Assembly (NCBI GenBank): GCA_035771165.1
Contig: JAWNZC010000280.1
Coordinates: 1,462,501-1,526,500, forward strand
Source: Paragorgia papillata
Taxonomy: Eukaryota; Cnidaria; Anthozoa; Scleralcyonacea; Coralliidae
DNA length: 64,000 nt
Reading direction: 5' to 3'
Below the pieces are notes generated by a model. It worked only from the letters and a program-made list of their open reading frames with translations, did not search any database and was not told the origin of the DNA. The position numbers and the translations under genes were made by a program. Positions within the stretch are counted from its first letter, which is position 1, and the number at the start of each line of letters is the position of its first letter. Below, one piece after another: positions 1-11,326 of the stretch.

Positions 1-119
1 AGAGTGCAGGTGATACACTTCAACTTTATAGTTTATATCCCGCCGTTTGACAGAGAAAACTTCACGATCGACTGGGTATGCGCAAAAACGGTAATTTGAC
101 CGTGCGCAAAAGGCCTGAG

Positions 120-490
120 ACAAGCAGCAGAATAGAAATCCATTTTCGTACCTTTATTAACCTGTTGCAACGTTCTGAATTTTTTATGTACTATTTAAAA
201 CACGTACTGCGAATGTTTTAAATGGCTTCAAAAACTATCCATATAATAAGCTTATATAGACATCAATTTTGAAAATTTAAGTTGTCCGAGCCGCAAAATC
301 GAAGAAAAAATTCATCGAAAATAGTGAGCGTGTCTCTATCACATATAGAGACACGTCACGGTCATGATTTTCCTTTGTGTTTTCCTCATGAATTATTACT
401 GAGTTTTTGAAGAAACTGTTTGAAAACTTCCTACCAATATTTAAATGATGGAAAGCTATATCCAGTTCAACGACGACTGACGATTTCCCA
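120..490. repeat. Dispersed repeat, copy 1
   Basis: Similar in order and sequence to 20030-20390. The best shared stretch is 340-410 against 20255-20320: a GAGACACG-type inverted motif, then CGGTCATGATTTTC, TTTGTG and TTTCCTCATGA. Two separated copies make this an interspersed repeat, type unknown. The weak reading frames over it are not convincing genes. A GC-rich stretch at 541-625 follows; I see nothing recognisable in it. Confidence 0.5.
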
Positions 491-687
491 GCAAATATGT
501 GAAAATGACGTAATGTCGGAATCCTGATAAGGACATCCGACATCCTGGCTCAGGGGCCCCTGTTGACAGGGGACCCCCGGCTTTTGCCGGGCAGCGCCTA
601 TAGGAGTTACGCCACTGAAATCACGTAATGTTTTAGTTAGCCTGTACGCTAAGTTGAAGCAAAACAAATGCTGTGTAAAATAGATAG

Positions 688-735
688 CTGTACTGTACTG
701 TACTGTATTGTACTATACTGTACTGTACTGTACTG
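688..735. repeat. (TACTG)n microsatellite
   Basis: About nine units of the pentamer TACTG with a few substitutions (TATTG, TATAC). A short simple repeat. Confidence 0.9.
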
Positions 736-995
736 CACACTAAATTGTCGACTGAAGTACTTATCATCTTATAATTTTCAAACTTCAGTTTCTCTCCTCG
801 ATTTCTACCAAACAGAGCCTGGGGGACGCTGGGTTAAACAAAGTTTGTAGTGGCCAAATGACTTACTGTCCAAATCCTGCGGGATACTCGATTATAATTT
901 TAATCTATTTTCTCTGATCTTATGTAGTGCATACCTAATGCGTTGTCGATATAAATAGGTAATTGTACGGAAGCATTTTATAAACATGCTGTTAC

Positions 996-1475
996 ACGAT
1001 GCGATTTTTCTTGCAAATTGCAACAAATCACTGAATGTTGCAAGTTGCAAAAAAAATGGCATCGTGTAACACCCCGTAGCAACTTGCAATTTTGTTATTT
1101 TTGCCGTATTGCAAGTTCCAAGAAAAGTTGGATGGGTTCTACTTTTTTCTGCAATTTGCAACAAAGTTCGCAAGTTGCTGAACGTGTAACACCCTTCCTG
1201 CAACTTGCAACACAATTCTTTTCAATGCTAGCCAATCCGGTGTGAGAATTTCGGGATACCGCGCGCACTCGAAACTGGGGCCAAACGCTCCTTGGCGGAT
1301 CAACCTGACGATTCGCTCTCCTTTTGGGGTTGGAGGCTAGCCCCACCCCCAGCCTCAAAAGGACAGCCGCTCGCAAGGTACGTGACGATATGATATTCGA
1401 GGCAAATGTGTTTGCGTGTAACACCCCTGTAGGCAACTTGTTGCAATGCAAGAAAAATCGCATCGCGTAAAACAG
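996..1475. repeat. Self-complementary TTGCAA / GTGTAACACC repeat cluster
   Basis: The words CAAGTTGCAA, GCAACTTGCAA and CGTGTAACACC recur many times in both orientations, for example near 1015, 1040, 1080, 1150, 1200 and 1430. The region can therefore fold on itself in many alternative ways. It resembles in style, not in sequence, the AACAATGTTGT cluster at 19.1-19.6 kb and the GGTGTGTTA cluster at 60.4-60.8 kb. Probably the inside of a non-autonomous DNA transposon. Termini not identified. Confidence 0.55.
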
Positions 1476-1738
1476 TAGCTTAAGTGTGTCTTGCAATTCT
1501 TACATAAATCTGTTATCTTTTGTAACAGGCAAATCAAGTCATTTAGACCAAACCGAACCATCGGTATTGGAAGGAGGTCAATTCATCCAGCCGTCCAAAA
1601 CATACGTGTCACAATCAATTGGCGAAACGAGTTCAACTGTATCCGTTTACAAGTTTTGTCAAAATGCGTTTTGGTATCGACCCGAATCATATACGCAAAC
1701 GGTAGGTCTTAAACTATATCACATTTTGAAGACGTTAA

Positions 1739-1836
1739 CCCTTTACTGGCCAGAGTTGCCTTTTGGTAACTTATTAATTTTACTCTGGCTTTTACTCGTC
1801 AAGGGGAGAGCTCCCGGAAACCTGGCCAATAAAGGG
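1739..1836. mobile_element. 98-bp MITE flanked by TTAA (piggyBac-like)
   Basis: TTAA at 1735-1738 and 1837-1840 flanks a 98-bp unit. Its ends are inverted repeats: CCCTTTACTGGCCAG on the left and the complement of CCTGGCCAATAAAGGG on the right. TTAA target duplications with CCCT termini are the hallmark of piggyBac elements. It encodes no protein. The inner CTCTGGC and AAAAT words recur in the MITE-like stretches at 16.7 and 17.1 kb and near 51.48 kb. Confidence 0.7.
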
Positions 1837-1869
1837 TTAAAAACTATCACAAAGTAGCATTGGATTCTA

Positions 1870-2500
1870 GGAGAACCAAGGAGAAGCAAAAAGGCAGATC
1901 TTTAAATTTCCAGTAGAATATTGACTAACATTAACCACAGTTCCTTATCATTTCATTCAAGAAAGAGTTCGTCCACAGTACGTCCAGACTACTGGAGATT
2001 GGCAACCAAAAACAAAGAGAAGCAACAAGGCAGATCTTTCCAGCAGAATATCGACCAACATTAACCACAGTTCCTTATCATTTCATTCAAGAAAGAGTTC
2101 GTCCACAGTACGTCCAGACCATTGGAAATTGGCAACCTAAGACTTCACAAAGGATCGTTGAAGTCTACGGAAACCAAAGAGAAGCAACAAAGCAGATCTT
2201 TCCAGCAGAATATCGACCAAGAGCAACCACAGTTCCTTATCATAGCATTTAAGAAAGAGTTCATCCACAGTACGTCCAGACCATTGGAAATTGGCAACCT
2301 AAGACTCCACAAAGGATCGTTGGAGTCCACGGAAACCAAGGAGAAGCAACAAGGCAGATCTTTCCAGCGGAATATCGACCAACAGTAACCACAGTTCCTT
2401 ATCATAGCATTTGAGAAAGAGTTCATCCACAGTACGTCCAGACCATTGGCAACCTAAGACTTCACAAAGGATCGTTGGAGTCTACGGAAACGAAAGACAT
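1870..2500. repeat. 162-bp tandem repeat, about 4 units
   Basis: The marker AACCACAGTTCCTTATCAT recurs at about 1932, 2063, 2225 and 2387. Spacing is 130 bp once and then exactly 162 bp twice; the first unit lacks a 32-bp block containing GGCAACCTAAGAC. 162 is a multiple of three, so one + strand frame stays open over two units (from 2122 to 2388) as a 54-residue protein repeat. No start context, splice signals or known domain support coding. Treated as a small satellite. 2500-2640 is AT-rich with nothing recognisable. Confidence 0.8.
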
Positions 2501-2640
2501 GTAAATAATCGAGACACATAAATTGTCGTTTCTTATAACAGAAGTAATATTCTGACAATGAATTTGAGAAATAGATTAGTTTAGAAATAGTCATTAGAGA
2601 ACATTAACTTTTTTTTATAAGATTTATATTAAAGAAGCAT

Positions 2641-4076
2641 TGAAGAATCAGACATAGTTTAACGCTACTCTGGCTTAAAAGTTTTTTGAACGTAGCTTAC
2701 AAAGTTACTGTTCATGACCCAACGTTCGACACTCCGGTCTAGTGTCTTCATCAGAGGCACAGAATAGTAATACAACCAGAATGACAACTCGCGTCGGAAC
2801 CTTTGAAGTTTATGTCCTCGCGCATGTCGCCTCGCGCATCTTGATTCGTCGCCATCCTACGCAATCCTGGCAAGTTTTCCCGGCAGTTTTGACCTTCAAA
2901 GCAAGGTTAAAACTGCCGGGGGGACGTGCCAGGATTGCGTAGGATGGCGTAGGACCACAGGGAGCCCAACTCTGACGCCTGTGATGTTTCCTTCCTCTTT
3001 TTCTTGTTTTATTATATCGAGCTTCTGACTGAAAACCGAGGCCGCTTTACAGTTGTGTAAGCTGGGATCGCGGCGCTTCTCTTAACAGTTGGTAATATAT
3101 GCATATATATGCAAATTGCAGCGCGCGGTAATTTCAATCTCGAAACAGCTGGGGGCTTCTGTGTCACGTGAATGGCGCGTGACGCTCGCTGAAAGTTGAG
3201 ACGACTAAACACGCAGTGCGGGAAAACACGTGTTCTATCACACCGCGGGTGTTCCTCCAACGTCAATATTTTCAAGCTCGAATTACTACGACACAGAACG
3301 CAGCACTGCAGGCACTGCGTGTTTAGTCGTCTCAGCTTTCAGTGAGCGTCACGCGCCATTCACGTGGAACAGAAGCCCCCAGCTGTTTCGAGATTCAAAT
3401 TACCGCGCGCTGCAATTTGCATATATATGCATATATTACCAACTGCTAAGAGAAGCGCCGCGATCCCAGCTTACACAACTGTTAAGCGGCCTTGGTTTTC
3501 AGTCAGAAGCTCAATATAATGAAACAAAAAAAGAGGAAGGACCATCACAGGCGTCAGAGCTGGGCTCCTTGTGGTCCTACGCCATCCTACGCAATCCTGG
3601 CACGTCCCCCCGGCAGTTTTAACCTTCTTTTGAAGGTGAAAACTGCCGGGGAAACTTGCCAGGATTGCGTAGGATGGCGACAAATCAAGATGCGCGAGGC
3701 GACATGCGCGAGGACACAAACTTCAAAGGTTCCAACGCGAGTTGGACTTCTGTGCCTCTGATGAAGACACTAGACCATCACAGGCGTCAGAGTTGGGCTC
3801 CCTGTGGTAGGACATTGCGTAGGATGGCGTAAAATATCGCGCATGCGCCTTGAAGAAATGCGGACAAGTTTTCACTCGAGTTGGACTTCTGGTTGTATTA
3901 CTATTCTGTGTGAGAGGTGATCGTTGTGAAGACAGGTGCTATAATATACTCTCGTACAACCATTGATGACGTTACCTATCAACAAGATGCAAATAGGCTT
4001 CTGGCAGTAGACCGCCATCTTTCTCCTCCGCAGAGCCTTTCCGTGCCAGCGGTATCCACGCGAAGCCTCTGCGGAG
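2641..4076. repeat. Left terminal inverted repeat (interrupted)
   Basis: Two blocks, 2641-2757 and 3913-4076, separated by a 1.15-kb insertion. They align, as reverse complement, with 18624-18345. On the minus strand the first block contains CTGATGAAGACACTAGACC and CGAACGTT, a hammerhead-like core (see findings). The second block ends at CTGCGGAG, the target site of the large palindrome. Confidence 0.75.
2758..3912. mobile_element. 1155-bp foldback insertion in the left TIR
   Basis: It interrupts the left TIR: the undisturbed right copy reads GATCACCTCTGATGAAG, whereas here AGAGG occurs on both sides of the insert. The ends are inverted copies of CACAGAATAGTAATACAACC. The two arms mirror each other around about 3265: ATATATGCATATATATGC, GCGCCATTCACGTG and CATCCTACGCAATCCTGGCA all recur inverted. 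Each arm also holds an inner hairpin, AAAACTGCCGGG against CCCGGCAGTTTT (2878-2920 and 3608-3650). A partial copy of the TIR core CTGATGAAGACACTAGACC lies at 3759-3777. No coding function is seen. Confidence 0.75.
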
Positions 4077-4124
4077 GGTAGGTACGTCATGTAAGAGCCA
4101 CATAATGGTTTGCATATATATGTA

Positions 4125-7100
4125 TGTTCTTGGTTGTTTCTGGTTTTTCATGGTTGTTTATGGTTATTCTTGGTTGTTTATGGTTGTTTATGGTTTTTCA
4201 TGGTTGTTTATGGTTGTTTGTGGTTGTTTGTGGTTGTTCTTGGTTGTCCGTGGTTGTTCTTGGTTGTTTTTGGTTTTTCATGGTTGTTTATGGTTTTTCA
4301 TGGTTGTTTATGGTTGTTCATGGTTGTTTATGGTTGTTCTTGGTTGTTGTTGGTTGTTTATGGTTGTTCATGGTTGTTTATGGTTGTTCTTGGTTGTTGT
4401 TGGTTGTTTCTGGTTGTTCTTGGTTGTTTCTGGTTATTCTTGGTTGCTCATGGTTGTTTATGGTTTTTCATGGTTGTTTAAGGTTATTCTTGGTTGTTTA
4501 TGGTTGTTCATGGTTGTTTCTGGTTGTTCTTAGTTGTTTTTGGTTGTTCATGGTTGTTTATGGTTGTTTCTGGTTGTTCATGGTTGTTTATGGTTGTTCA
4601 TGGTTGTTTATGGTTGTTCATGGTTGTTTATGGTTTTTCATGGTTGTTTAAGGTTATTCTTGGTTGTTTATGGTTGTTCATGGTTGTTTCTGGTTGTTCT
4701 TGGTTGTTTTTGGTTGTTCATGGTTGTTTATGGTTGTTTATGGTTGTTCATGGTTGTTTATGGTTGTTTATGGTTGTTCATGGTTGTTCATGGTTGTTTA
4801 TGGTTGTTCTTGGTTGTTCTTGGTTGTTCATGGTTGTTGTTGGTTGTTCTTGGTTGTTCTTGGTTGCTCATGGTTGTTGTTGGTTGTTCATGGTTGTTTC
4901 TGGTTGTTCTTGGTTGTTTATGGTTATTCTTGGTTGTCCGTTGTTGTTGTTGGTTGTTCATGGTTGTTTATGGTTTTTCATGGTTGTTTATGGTTGTTCG
5001 TGGTTGTTCTTGGTTGTCCGTGGTTGTTCTTGGTTGTTTTTGGTTGTTCATGGTTGTTTATGGTTTTTCATGGTTGTTTATGGTTGTTCATGGTTGTTTA
5101 TGGTTGTTCTTGGTTGTTTATGGTTTTTCATGGTTGTTTCTGGTTGTTCATGGTTGTTTATGGTTGTTCATGGTTGTTTATGGTTGTTCATGGTTGTTTA
5201 TGGTTGTTCTTGGTTGTTCATGGTTGTTGTTGGTTGTTCATGGTTGTTTCTGGTTGTTCTTGGTTGTTTATGGTTATTCTTGGTTATTCTTGGTTGTCCG
5301 TGGTTGGTTTTGGTTGTTCATGGTTGTTTATGGTTTTTCATGGTTGTTTATGGTTGTTCATGGTTGTTTATGGTTGTTCTTGGTTGTTGTTGGTTGTTTA
5401 TGGTTGTTCATGGTTGTTATGGTTGTTCTTGGTTGTTGTTGGTTGTTTCTGGTTGTTCTTGGTTGTTTCTGGTTATTCTTGGTTGCTCATGGTTGTTTAT
5501 GGTTTTTCATGGTTGTTTAAGGTTATTCTTGGTTGTTTATGGTTGTTCATGGTTGTTTCTGGTTGTTCTTGGTTGTTTTTGGTTGTTCATGGTTGTTTAA
5601 GGTTATTCTTGGTTGTTCATGGTTGTTTATGGTTGTTCTTGGTTCTTCTTGGTTGTTGTTGGTTGTTCATGGTTGTTTCTGGTTGTTCTTGGTTGTTTTT
5701 GGTTGTTCATGGTTGTTTATGGTTGTTTATGGTTGTTCTTGGTTGTTTATGGTTTTTCATGGTTGTTTATGGTTTTTCATGGTTGTTTATGGTTGTTCAT
5801 GGTTGTTTATGGTTGTTCTTGGTTGTTCTTGGTTGTTTATGGTTGTTCTTGGTTGTTTATGGTTTTTCATGGTTGTTTCTGGTTGTTCATGGTTGATTAT
5901 GGTTTTTCTTGGTTGTTTATGGTTGTTCGTGGTTGTTCTTGGTTGTCCGTGGTTGTTCTTGTTGTTTTTGGTTGTTTATGGTTTTTCATGGTTGTTTCTG
6001 GTTGTTCATGGTTGTTTATGGTTGTTCTTGGTTCTTCTTGGTTGTTGTTGGTTGTTCATGGTTGTTTCTGGTTGTTCTTGGTTGTTTATGGTTTTTCATG
6101 GTTGTTTATGGTTGTTCTTGGTTGTTGTTGGTTGTTCATGGTTGTTTATGGTTGTTCTTGGTTGTTTATGGTTTTTCATGGTTGTTTCTGGTTGTTCATG
6201 GTTGATTATGGTTTTTCTTGGTTGTTTATGGTTGTTCGTGGTTGTTCTTGGTTGTCCGTGGTTGTTCTTGTTGTTTTTGGTTGTTTATGGTTTTTCATGG
6301 TTGTTTCTGGTTGTTCATGGTTGTTTATGGTTGTTCTTGGTTCTTCTTGGTTGTTGTTGGTTGTTCATGGTTGTTTCTGGTTGTTCTTGGTTGTTTATGG
6401 TTTTTCATGGTTGTTTATGGTTGTTCTTGGTTGTTCTTGGTTGTTGTTGGTTGTTCATGGTTGTTTATGGTTGTTCTTGGTTGTTGTTGGTTGTTTCTGG
6501 TTGTTCTTGGTTGTTTCTGGTTATTCTTGGTTGCTCATGGTTGTTTATGGTTTTTCATGGTTGTTTAAGGTTATTCTTGGTTGTTTATCGTTGTTCTTGG
6601 TTGTTCTTGGTTGTTCTTGGTTGTTCTTGGTTGTTCTTGGTTTTTCATGGTTGTTTCTGGTTGTTCATGGTTGTTTTTGGTTGTTCGTGGTTGTTCATGG
6701 TTGTTCTTGGTTGTTCTTAGTTGTTGTTGGTTGTTCGTGGTTGTTCTTCGTTGTTTCTGGTTGTTCGTAGTTGTTTTTGGTTGTTTTTGGTTGTTCGGGG
6801 TTGTTTGTGGTTGTTTCTGGTTGTTCTTAGTTGTTCATGGTTGTTTCTAGTTGTTTCTGGTTGTTTTTGGTTGTTCTTGGTTGTTCGTGGTTGTTTATGG
6901 TTTTTTGTGGTTGTTCTTGGTTGTCCATGGTTGTTCATGGTTATTCTTAGTTGTTCATGGTTGTTTATGGTTGTTCTTGGTTGTTCATGGTAGTTCTTGG
7001 TTGTTCTTGGTTTTTCATGGTTGTTTGTGGTTGTTCTTGGTTGTTCATGATTGTTGTTGGTTGTTCATGATTGTTGTTGGTTGTTGATGGTTGTTCTTGG

Positions 7101-7228
7101 TTGGTCTTGGTTGTCCTTAGTTGTTCATGGTTGTTTCTAGTTGTTTCTGGTTGTTTTTAGTTGTTCTTGGTTGTTCGTGGTTGTTCTTGGTTGTTCTTGG
7201 TTTTTGTTGTTGTTGTTCGTGGTTGTTC
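4125..7228 (+). repeat. 10-bp minisatellite TGGTTGTTNN, ~310 units (left arm)
   Basis: For 3.1 kb almost every 10-base step reads TGGTTGTT plus two variable bases (TA, CA, CT, TC, GT, TT, CG). The strand is nearly free of A and C, and lacks stop codons for long runs in all three frames. This gives several false reading frames of 100-410 residues rich in W, L, F, V and G. A higher-order duplication of about 309 bp is visible: the variant order from 5909 is repeated from 6218. The mirror array is 12384-14333. Confidence 0.95.
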
Positions 7229-7933
7229 GTGGTAGTGGACACTTTAAGAAAGTAAATCCTATATTTTGTGAAAATTCATTCAGTTTCTGATAACAGAGGA
7301 CTTTTATGCTAATCTTTTATTTAGAACAACGTATCTGACAAGTAAGTATTTTCGTATAGCGCGAGTTATTAGACTAAAGACTTTTAAAAGGGATCTTTTT
7401 GCTTAGATTGCTGCAAGTTAATAGTACATATTTAAATATGGTTATTCACATGACTTATAAAGACAATCTGGTTTCAAATGTCCCACGACTATAAACAACT
7501 TTTATTCTGTGTTATTTTTGAAGCTTCCGTTTGTTTTGTTGACTATTTTTCAAGTCTGGGACGAAATATTTATGCATATTGATGTACCGTGGGTTTTATA
7601 TAGCATAAAGCCCTATGAATACTAATTAGATAAGAAATGAAGAAAAAACTAAGAAAATCTTTGTCCAAGGTGGACAAAATAGACAAAACTTTGTTGGAAA
7701 ACCCTCTTGTAAAAACCTCCTTAAAAACCTCCTAATACAAGAATATACATGCACATATGGGAACCTATACCATATATAAAGTTGCGTACTATTTCTTTGT
7801 GGAAAATGTTCTAACTGGCCCTTTGTTTGTTTTTTCACTCAGGTTCCCACAAACGTGGTTTGTTTGGGTTTTTTTTCACACAAGTTCCCATAACGTGGTT
7901 TGTTTGTTTTTTCACATACACACATACATATAC
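7229..7933. other. Unique part of left palindrome arm
   Basis: Mirrored at 11684-12390 with few differences. It contains short frames in both directions (for example 7626-7838 on minus, mirrored at 11778-11990), but nothing recognisable as a protein family. The word CACNAGTTCCCAYAACGTGGTTTGTTTG is duplicated in tandem at about 7845-7915. Confidence 0.6.
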
Positions 7934-8289
7934 TTATTTATTATATGGATAAGGGTATACAACAAAATTATAAAAACGAACACAATAATTCACAGGCATG
8001 TACTGCGAGATAAAAATATGTTCTACTGAAAACACTTCAGCTTCTTCAACCTCTTCTTCAAACACTGGAATTTGGCAATTGTTCTCGCCGCTCCTCTCGT
8101 AACCGCAGGCAGAAGCGAAACTTGGCGCTGGTGAATACTGAATAAACTTCAAGAACTCCTTTTTGAATTGTTCGGGGAGAAGCTTAGAAAACACAGTTTT
8201 TTTATTGGGCTTTTTCGGGCGTTTGGGTGGAAGCGGTTGACGGGCACTCAACGCATCGACCAACTTTTCGGACTCAGTCCGTTTCTTGC
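7934..8289 (-). CDS. Terminal-exon-like frame, left arm (unknown protein)
   Basis: Read on the minus strand, a good 3' splice site (pyrimidine run then CTCTAG) precedes 8289 and an open frame runs to a stop at 7934, about 118 residues. The start of the frame is basic (KKRTESEKL, then PPKRPKKPNKK), the middle reads LLPEQFKKEFLKFIQ, and an acidic stretch EEEVEEAE follows. It looks like the last exon of a spliced gene; no upstream exon was found in the arm. I do not recognise the family. The copy in the other arm is frameshifted (7 versus 8 A). The gene it came from may have been captured by the foldback element. Confidence 0.4.
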
Positions 8290-8737
8290 CTAGAGAAAAA
8301 AGTAAACCGAAAGTCAGTTAAAACATTAAACTATATAGGCCGATGAAACTGTATCTGACGTGATCTGATTTGATTAAATTAAATTGACTGTGAAAATAGA
8401 AACGACTGTTCGTTTATTAAGCCCTAAAGCTTGCTCGTTTAGGTTTATATAGGTTATAGTACTGAATTAAGTCTGGAGTAAAAATGAGCAACTTTTACAA
8501 ACATGTATATATTGACTATTGGTTATTCATACATTTAAACTATTTACTCTAATAACTGTACAGTTAATCGATTCGCTGCTTCTTGTACTCAGTATGTACA
8601 GTATATAATCTATCCTTTGGTTTAAAAATCCTTTAAAATTCTTTGCTTTGCTTCGACAAGTTTGTCATCCTCATTCCCAGGGCCGAGAAGGCCCTTGGAA
8701 CGATGATGACATGTTTATCAGCTTGTACAAGTCTTCA

Positions 8738-8739
8738 TC

Positions 8740-8792
<53 letters not shown>

Positions 8793-8803
8793 ATTGCTAT
8801 TGC

Positions 8804-8851
<48 letters not shown>

Positions 8852-8872
8852 CGTTGCTTGTTGCTGTTGTTG
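8738..8872. repeat. (TTG)n microsatellite, left arm
   Basis: About 45 trinucleotide units with a TATTGCTATTGC interruption, mirrored as (CAA)n at 10748-10871. Frames of poly-Val, poly-Cys or poly-Leu over it are artefacts of the repeat. Confidence 0.95.
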
Positions 8873-9174
8873 CATAGATATTTCAAAATTTGCTTGTCTC
8901 ACCTCTCATTTGTTGCATTTTTTTTTCTTGGTCTGTAATGAAAAGAAAGAAAGAAGAAAAGCGATATAATTATGTAAAGAATAATACATGTATGTGCGAA
9001 AATATAAAACTGAATTAATACTCAACACGAAAAATAAATTTCATATTTTTAAATATGCATGTGTTTAGTTTTAAAATAGACCTTTTGTACATGTATTAAA
9101 ATAGAACAGTAAACTTTAATAACAATGCAAATTTCATGACATTTATTGACACATGTCACTTTTAACATCATGAA

Positions 9175-9440
9175 TAATCATTTATAAAATAACATTTTGA
9201 AAACAAGCGCGGCGATTGGTTGAAAGCCGTGTTTCTATTTAAGAAATAGAAAACATTTTCCGTGTTTTCATAGAGTTATAGAAACACGAGTGGAAGTTTG
9301 GGAGAACGAGAAATTGTAGTGGGAATACGAGCCCGCAGGGCGAGTGTTTCCACGCTATTTCGAGTTCTCCCAAACTTCCACAAGTATTTCTATAACTCTA
9401 TGGGAACACGGAAAAAATGTTTTCTATTTCCTTTATAAAA
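9175..9440. mobile_element. Hairpin MITE with TATAAAATAAC ends (left arm)
   Basis: Starts near TTATAAAATAACATTTTGAAAAC and ends at TTTATAAAATAACC. The two halves mirror around about 9325: CGTGTTTTCATAGAGTTATAG against CTATAACTCTATGGGAACACG, and CTTCCACTCGTG-type words. The same end motif occurs at 9795, 9975, 45820, 48033 and 54555, so this is a family. Its counterpart in the other arm is 10187-10440. Confidence 0.65.
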
Positions 9441-9593
9441 TAACCTGTCGAAAATAGGTATAGAACGTAAAAATAATCACTGCATCAAAGCGTAAATTCT
9501 CCTTACTCTTCATAATGGCGTATGATGGCGCATAATGGCGTATCCTACCGTAATGATGGCGTATTGAATGGCGTGGACCTTGCCGTGTTTCCA

Positions 9594-9800
9594 TTTAACA
9601 AATAAAACATAAAGCTCCGTGCATATGTACTCTTATAAAGGTTCGTTTGACGTCATTTGAACACGAAAGAAGTTGAGTAGAGGCACGAGGCGATAGCCGA
9701 GTATCTTTACACTTCTTTCGTGTTCAAATCACGTCAAACGAACCTTTATAAGAGTACATATGCACAGGAGTGGTATGTTTTATTTGTTTTATAAAATAAC
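9594..9800. mobile_element. Hairpin MITE at the centre of the palindrome
   Basis: Present once, between the arms. Halves mirror around about 9690: CATATGTACTCTTATAAAGG against CCTTTATAAGAGTACATATG, and TTGAACACGAAAGAAG against its complement. It ends in TTTTATAAAATAAC like the flanking hairpins. Its insertion may have separated the two arms and helped stabilise the palindrome. 9800-10035 is arm-flank sequence with CGCCATCCTACGCCAT words and nothing coding. Confidence 0.65.
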
Positions 9801-10186
9801 AGGGGAAAAAATAAACTAAAAGTGGGATAGTTTTGAAAGTTCGCTAGCTTTTCCCGCCAGGTGACGCCATCCTACGCCATTTTACGTCATTCATGATCTT
9901 CATACTCTTATAAATGCACGGGGCCCAGCCAATCAGAGCGTGCGTAGAGGACACCTTATTTTATAAAAAGTTTTATAAAATAACATTTTGAAAACAAGCG
10001 CGGCGATTGGTTGAAAGCCGTGTTTCTATAGCTTTATGGAAACACGGCAAGGTCCACGCCATTCAGTACGCCATCATTACAGTAGGATACGCCATTATAC
10101 GCCATTATGAAGAGTAAGGAGAATTTACGCTTTGATGCAGTGATTATTTTTACGTTCTATACCTATTTTCGACAGGTTATTTTATA

Positions 10187-10440
10187 AAGGAAATAGAAAA
10201 CATTTTTTCCGTGTTCCCATAGAGTTATAGAAACACTTGTGGAAGTTTGGGAGAACTCGAAATAGCGTGGAAACACTCGCCCTGCGGGCTCGTATTCCCA
10301 CTACAATTTCTCGTTCTCCCAAACTTCCACTCGTGTTTCTATAACTCTATGAAAACACGGAAAATGTTTTCTATTTCTTAAATAGAAACACGGCTTTCAA
10401 CCAATCGCCGCGCTTGTTTTCAAAATGTTATTTTATAAAT
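10187..10440. mobile_element. Hairpin MITE with TATAAAATAAC ends (right arm)
   Basis: Inverted copy of 9175-9440. It was already inside the arm when the palindrome formed, because both copies sit at the same distance from the centre. Confidence 0.65.
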
Positions 10441-10747
10441 GATTATTCATGATGTTAAAAGTGACATGTGTCAATAAATGTCATGAAATTTGCATTGTTA
10501 TTAAAGTTTACTGTTCTATTTTAGTACATGTACAAAAGGTCTATTTTAAACTAAACACATGCATATTTAAAAATATGAAATTTATTTTTTCGTGTTGCCT
10601 ATTAATTCAGTTTTATATTTTCGCACATACATGTATTATTCTTTACATAATTATATCGCTTTTCTTCTTTCTTTCTTTCCATTACAGACCAAGAAAAGAA
10701 AATGCAACAAATGAGAGGTGAGACAAGCAAATTTTGAAATATCTATG

Positions 10748-10771
10748 CAACAACAACAGCAACAAGCAACG

Positions 10772-10834
<63 letters not shown>

Positions 10835-10843
10835 GCAATAACA

Positions 10844-10871
<28 letters not shown>
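10748..10871. repeat. (CAA)n microsatellite, right arm
   Basis: Mirror of the (TTG)n tract at 8738-8872, somewhat shorter. The length difference shows replication slippage since the arms were last identical. Confidence 0.95.
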
Positions 10872-10874
<3 letters not shown>

Positions 10875-11326
10875 GAAGACTTGTACAAGCTGATAAACAT
10901 GTCATCATCGTTCCAAGGGCCTTCTCGGCCCTGGGAATGAGGATGACAAACTTGTCGAAGCAAAGCAAAGAATTTTAAAGGATTTTTAAACCAAAGGATA
11001 GATTATATACTGTACATACTGAGTACAAGAAGCAGCGAATCGATTAACTGTACAGTTATTAGAGTAAATAGTTTAAATGTATGAATAACCAATAGACAAT
11101 ATATACATGTTTGTAAAAGTTGCTCATTTTTACTCCAGATTAAATTCAGTACTATAACCTATATAAACCTAAACGAGCAAGCTTTAGGGCTTAATAAACG
11201 AACAGTCGTTTCTATTTTCACAGTCAATTTAATTTAATCAAATCAAATCAAATCACGTCAGATACAGTTTCATCGGCCTATATAGTTTAATGTTTTAACT
11301 GACTTTCGGTTTACTTTTTTCTCTAG

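Noticed and set aside
2122..2388. Protein with 54-residue repeats
   Set aside because: The 162-bp satellite happens to be a multiple of three. There is no splice or start support, and earlier units contain stops.
4105..7087. Long + strand frames of W, L, F, V, G-rich protein (up to 410 residues)
   Set aside because: All three frames are open because the 10-bp G/T repeat contains no stop codon. The frames are products of the minisatellite, and the mirror array gives the same on minus.
8643..8969. Poly-Val / poly-Cys frames
   Set aside because: (TTG)n tract; mirrored in the other arm.
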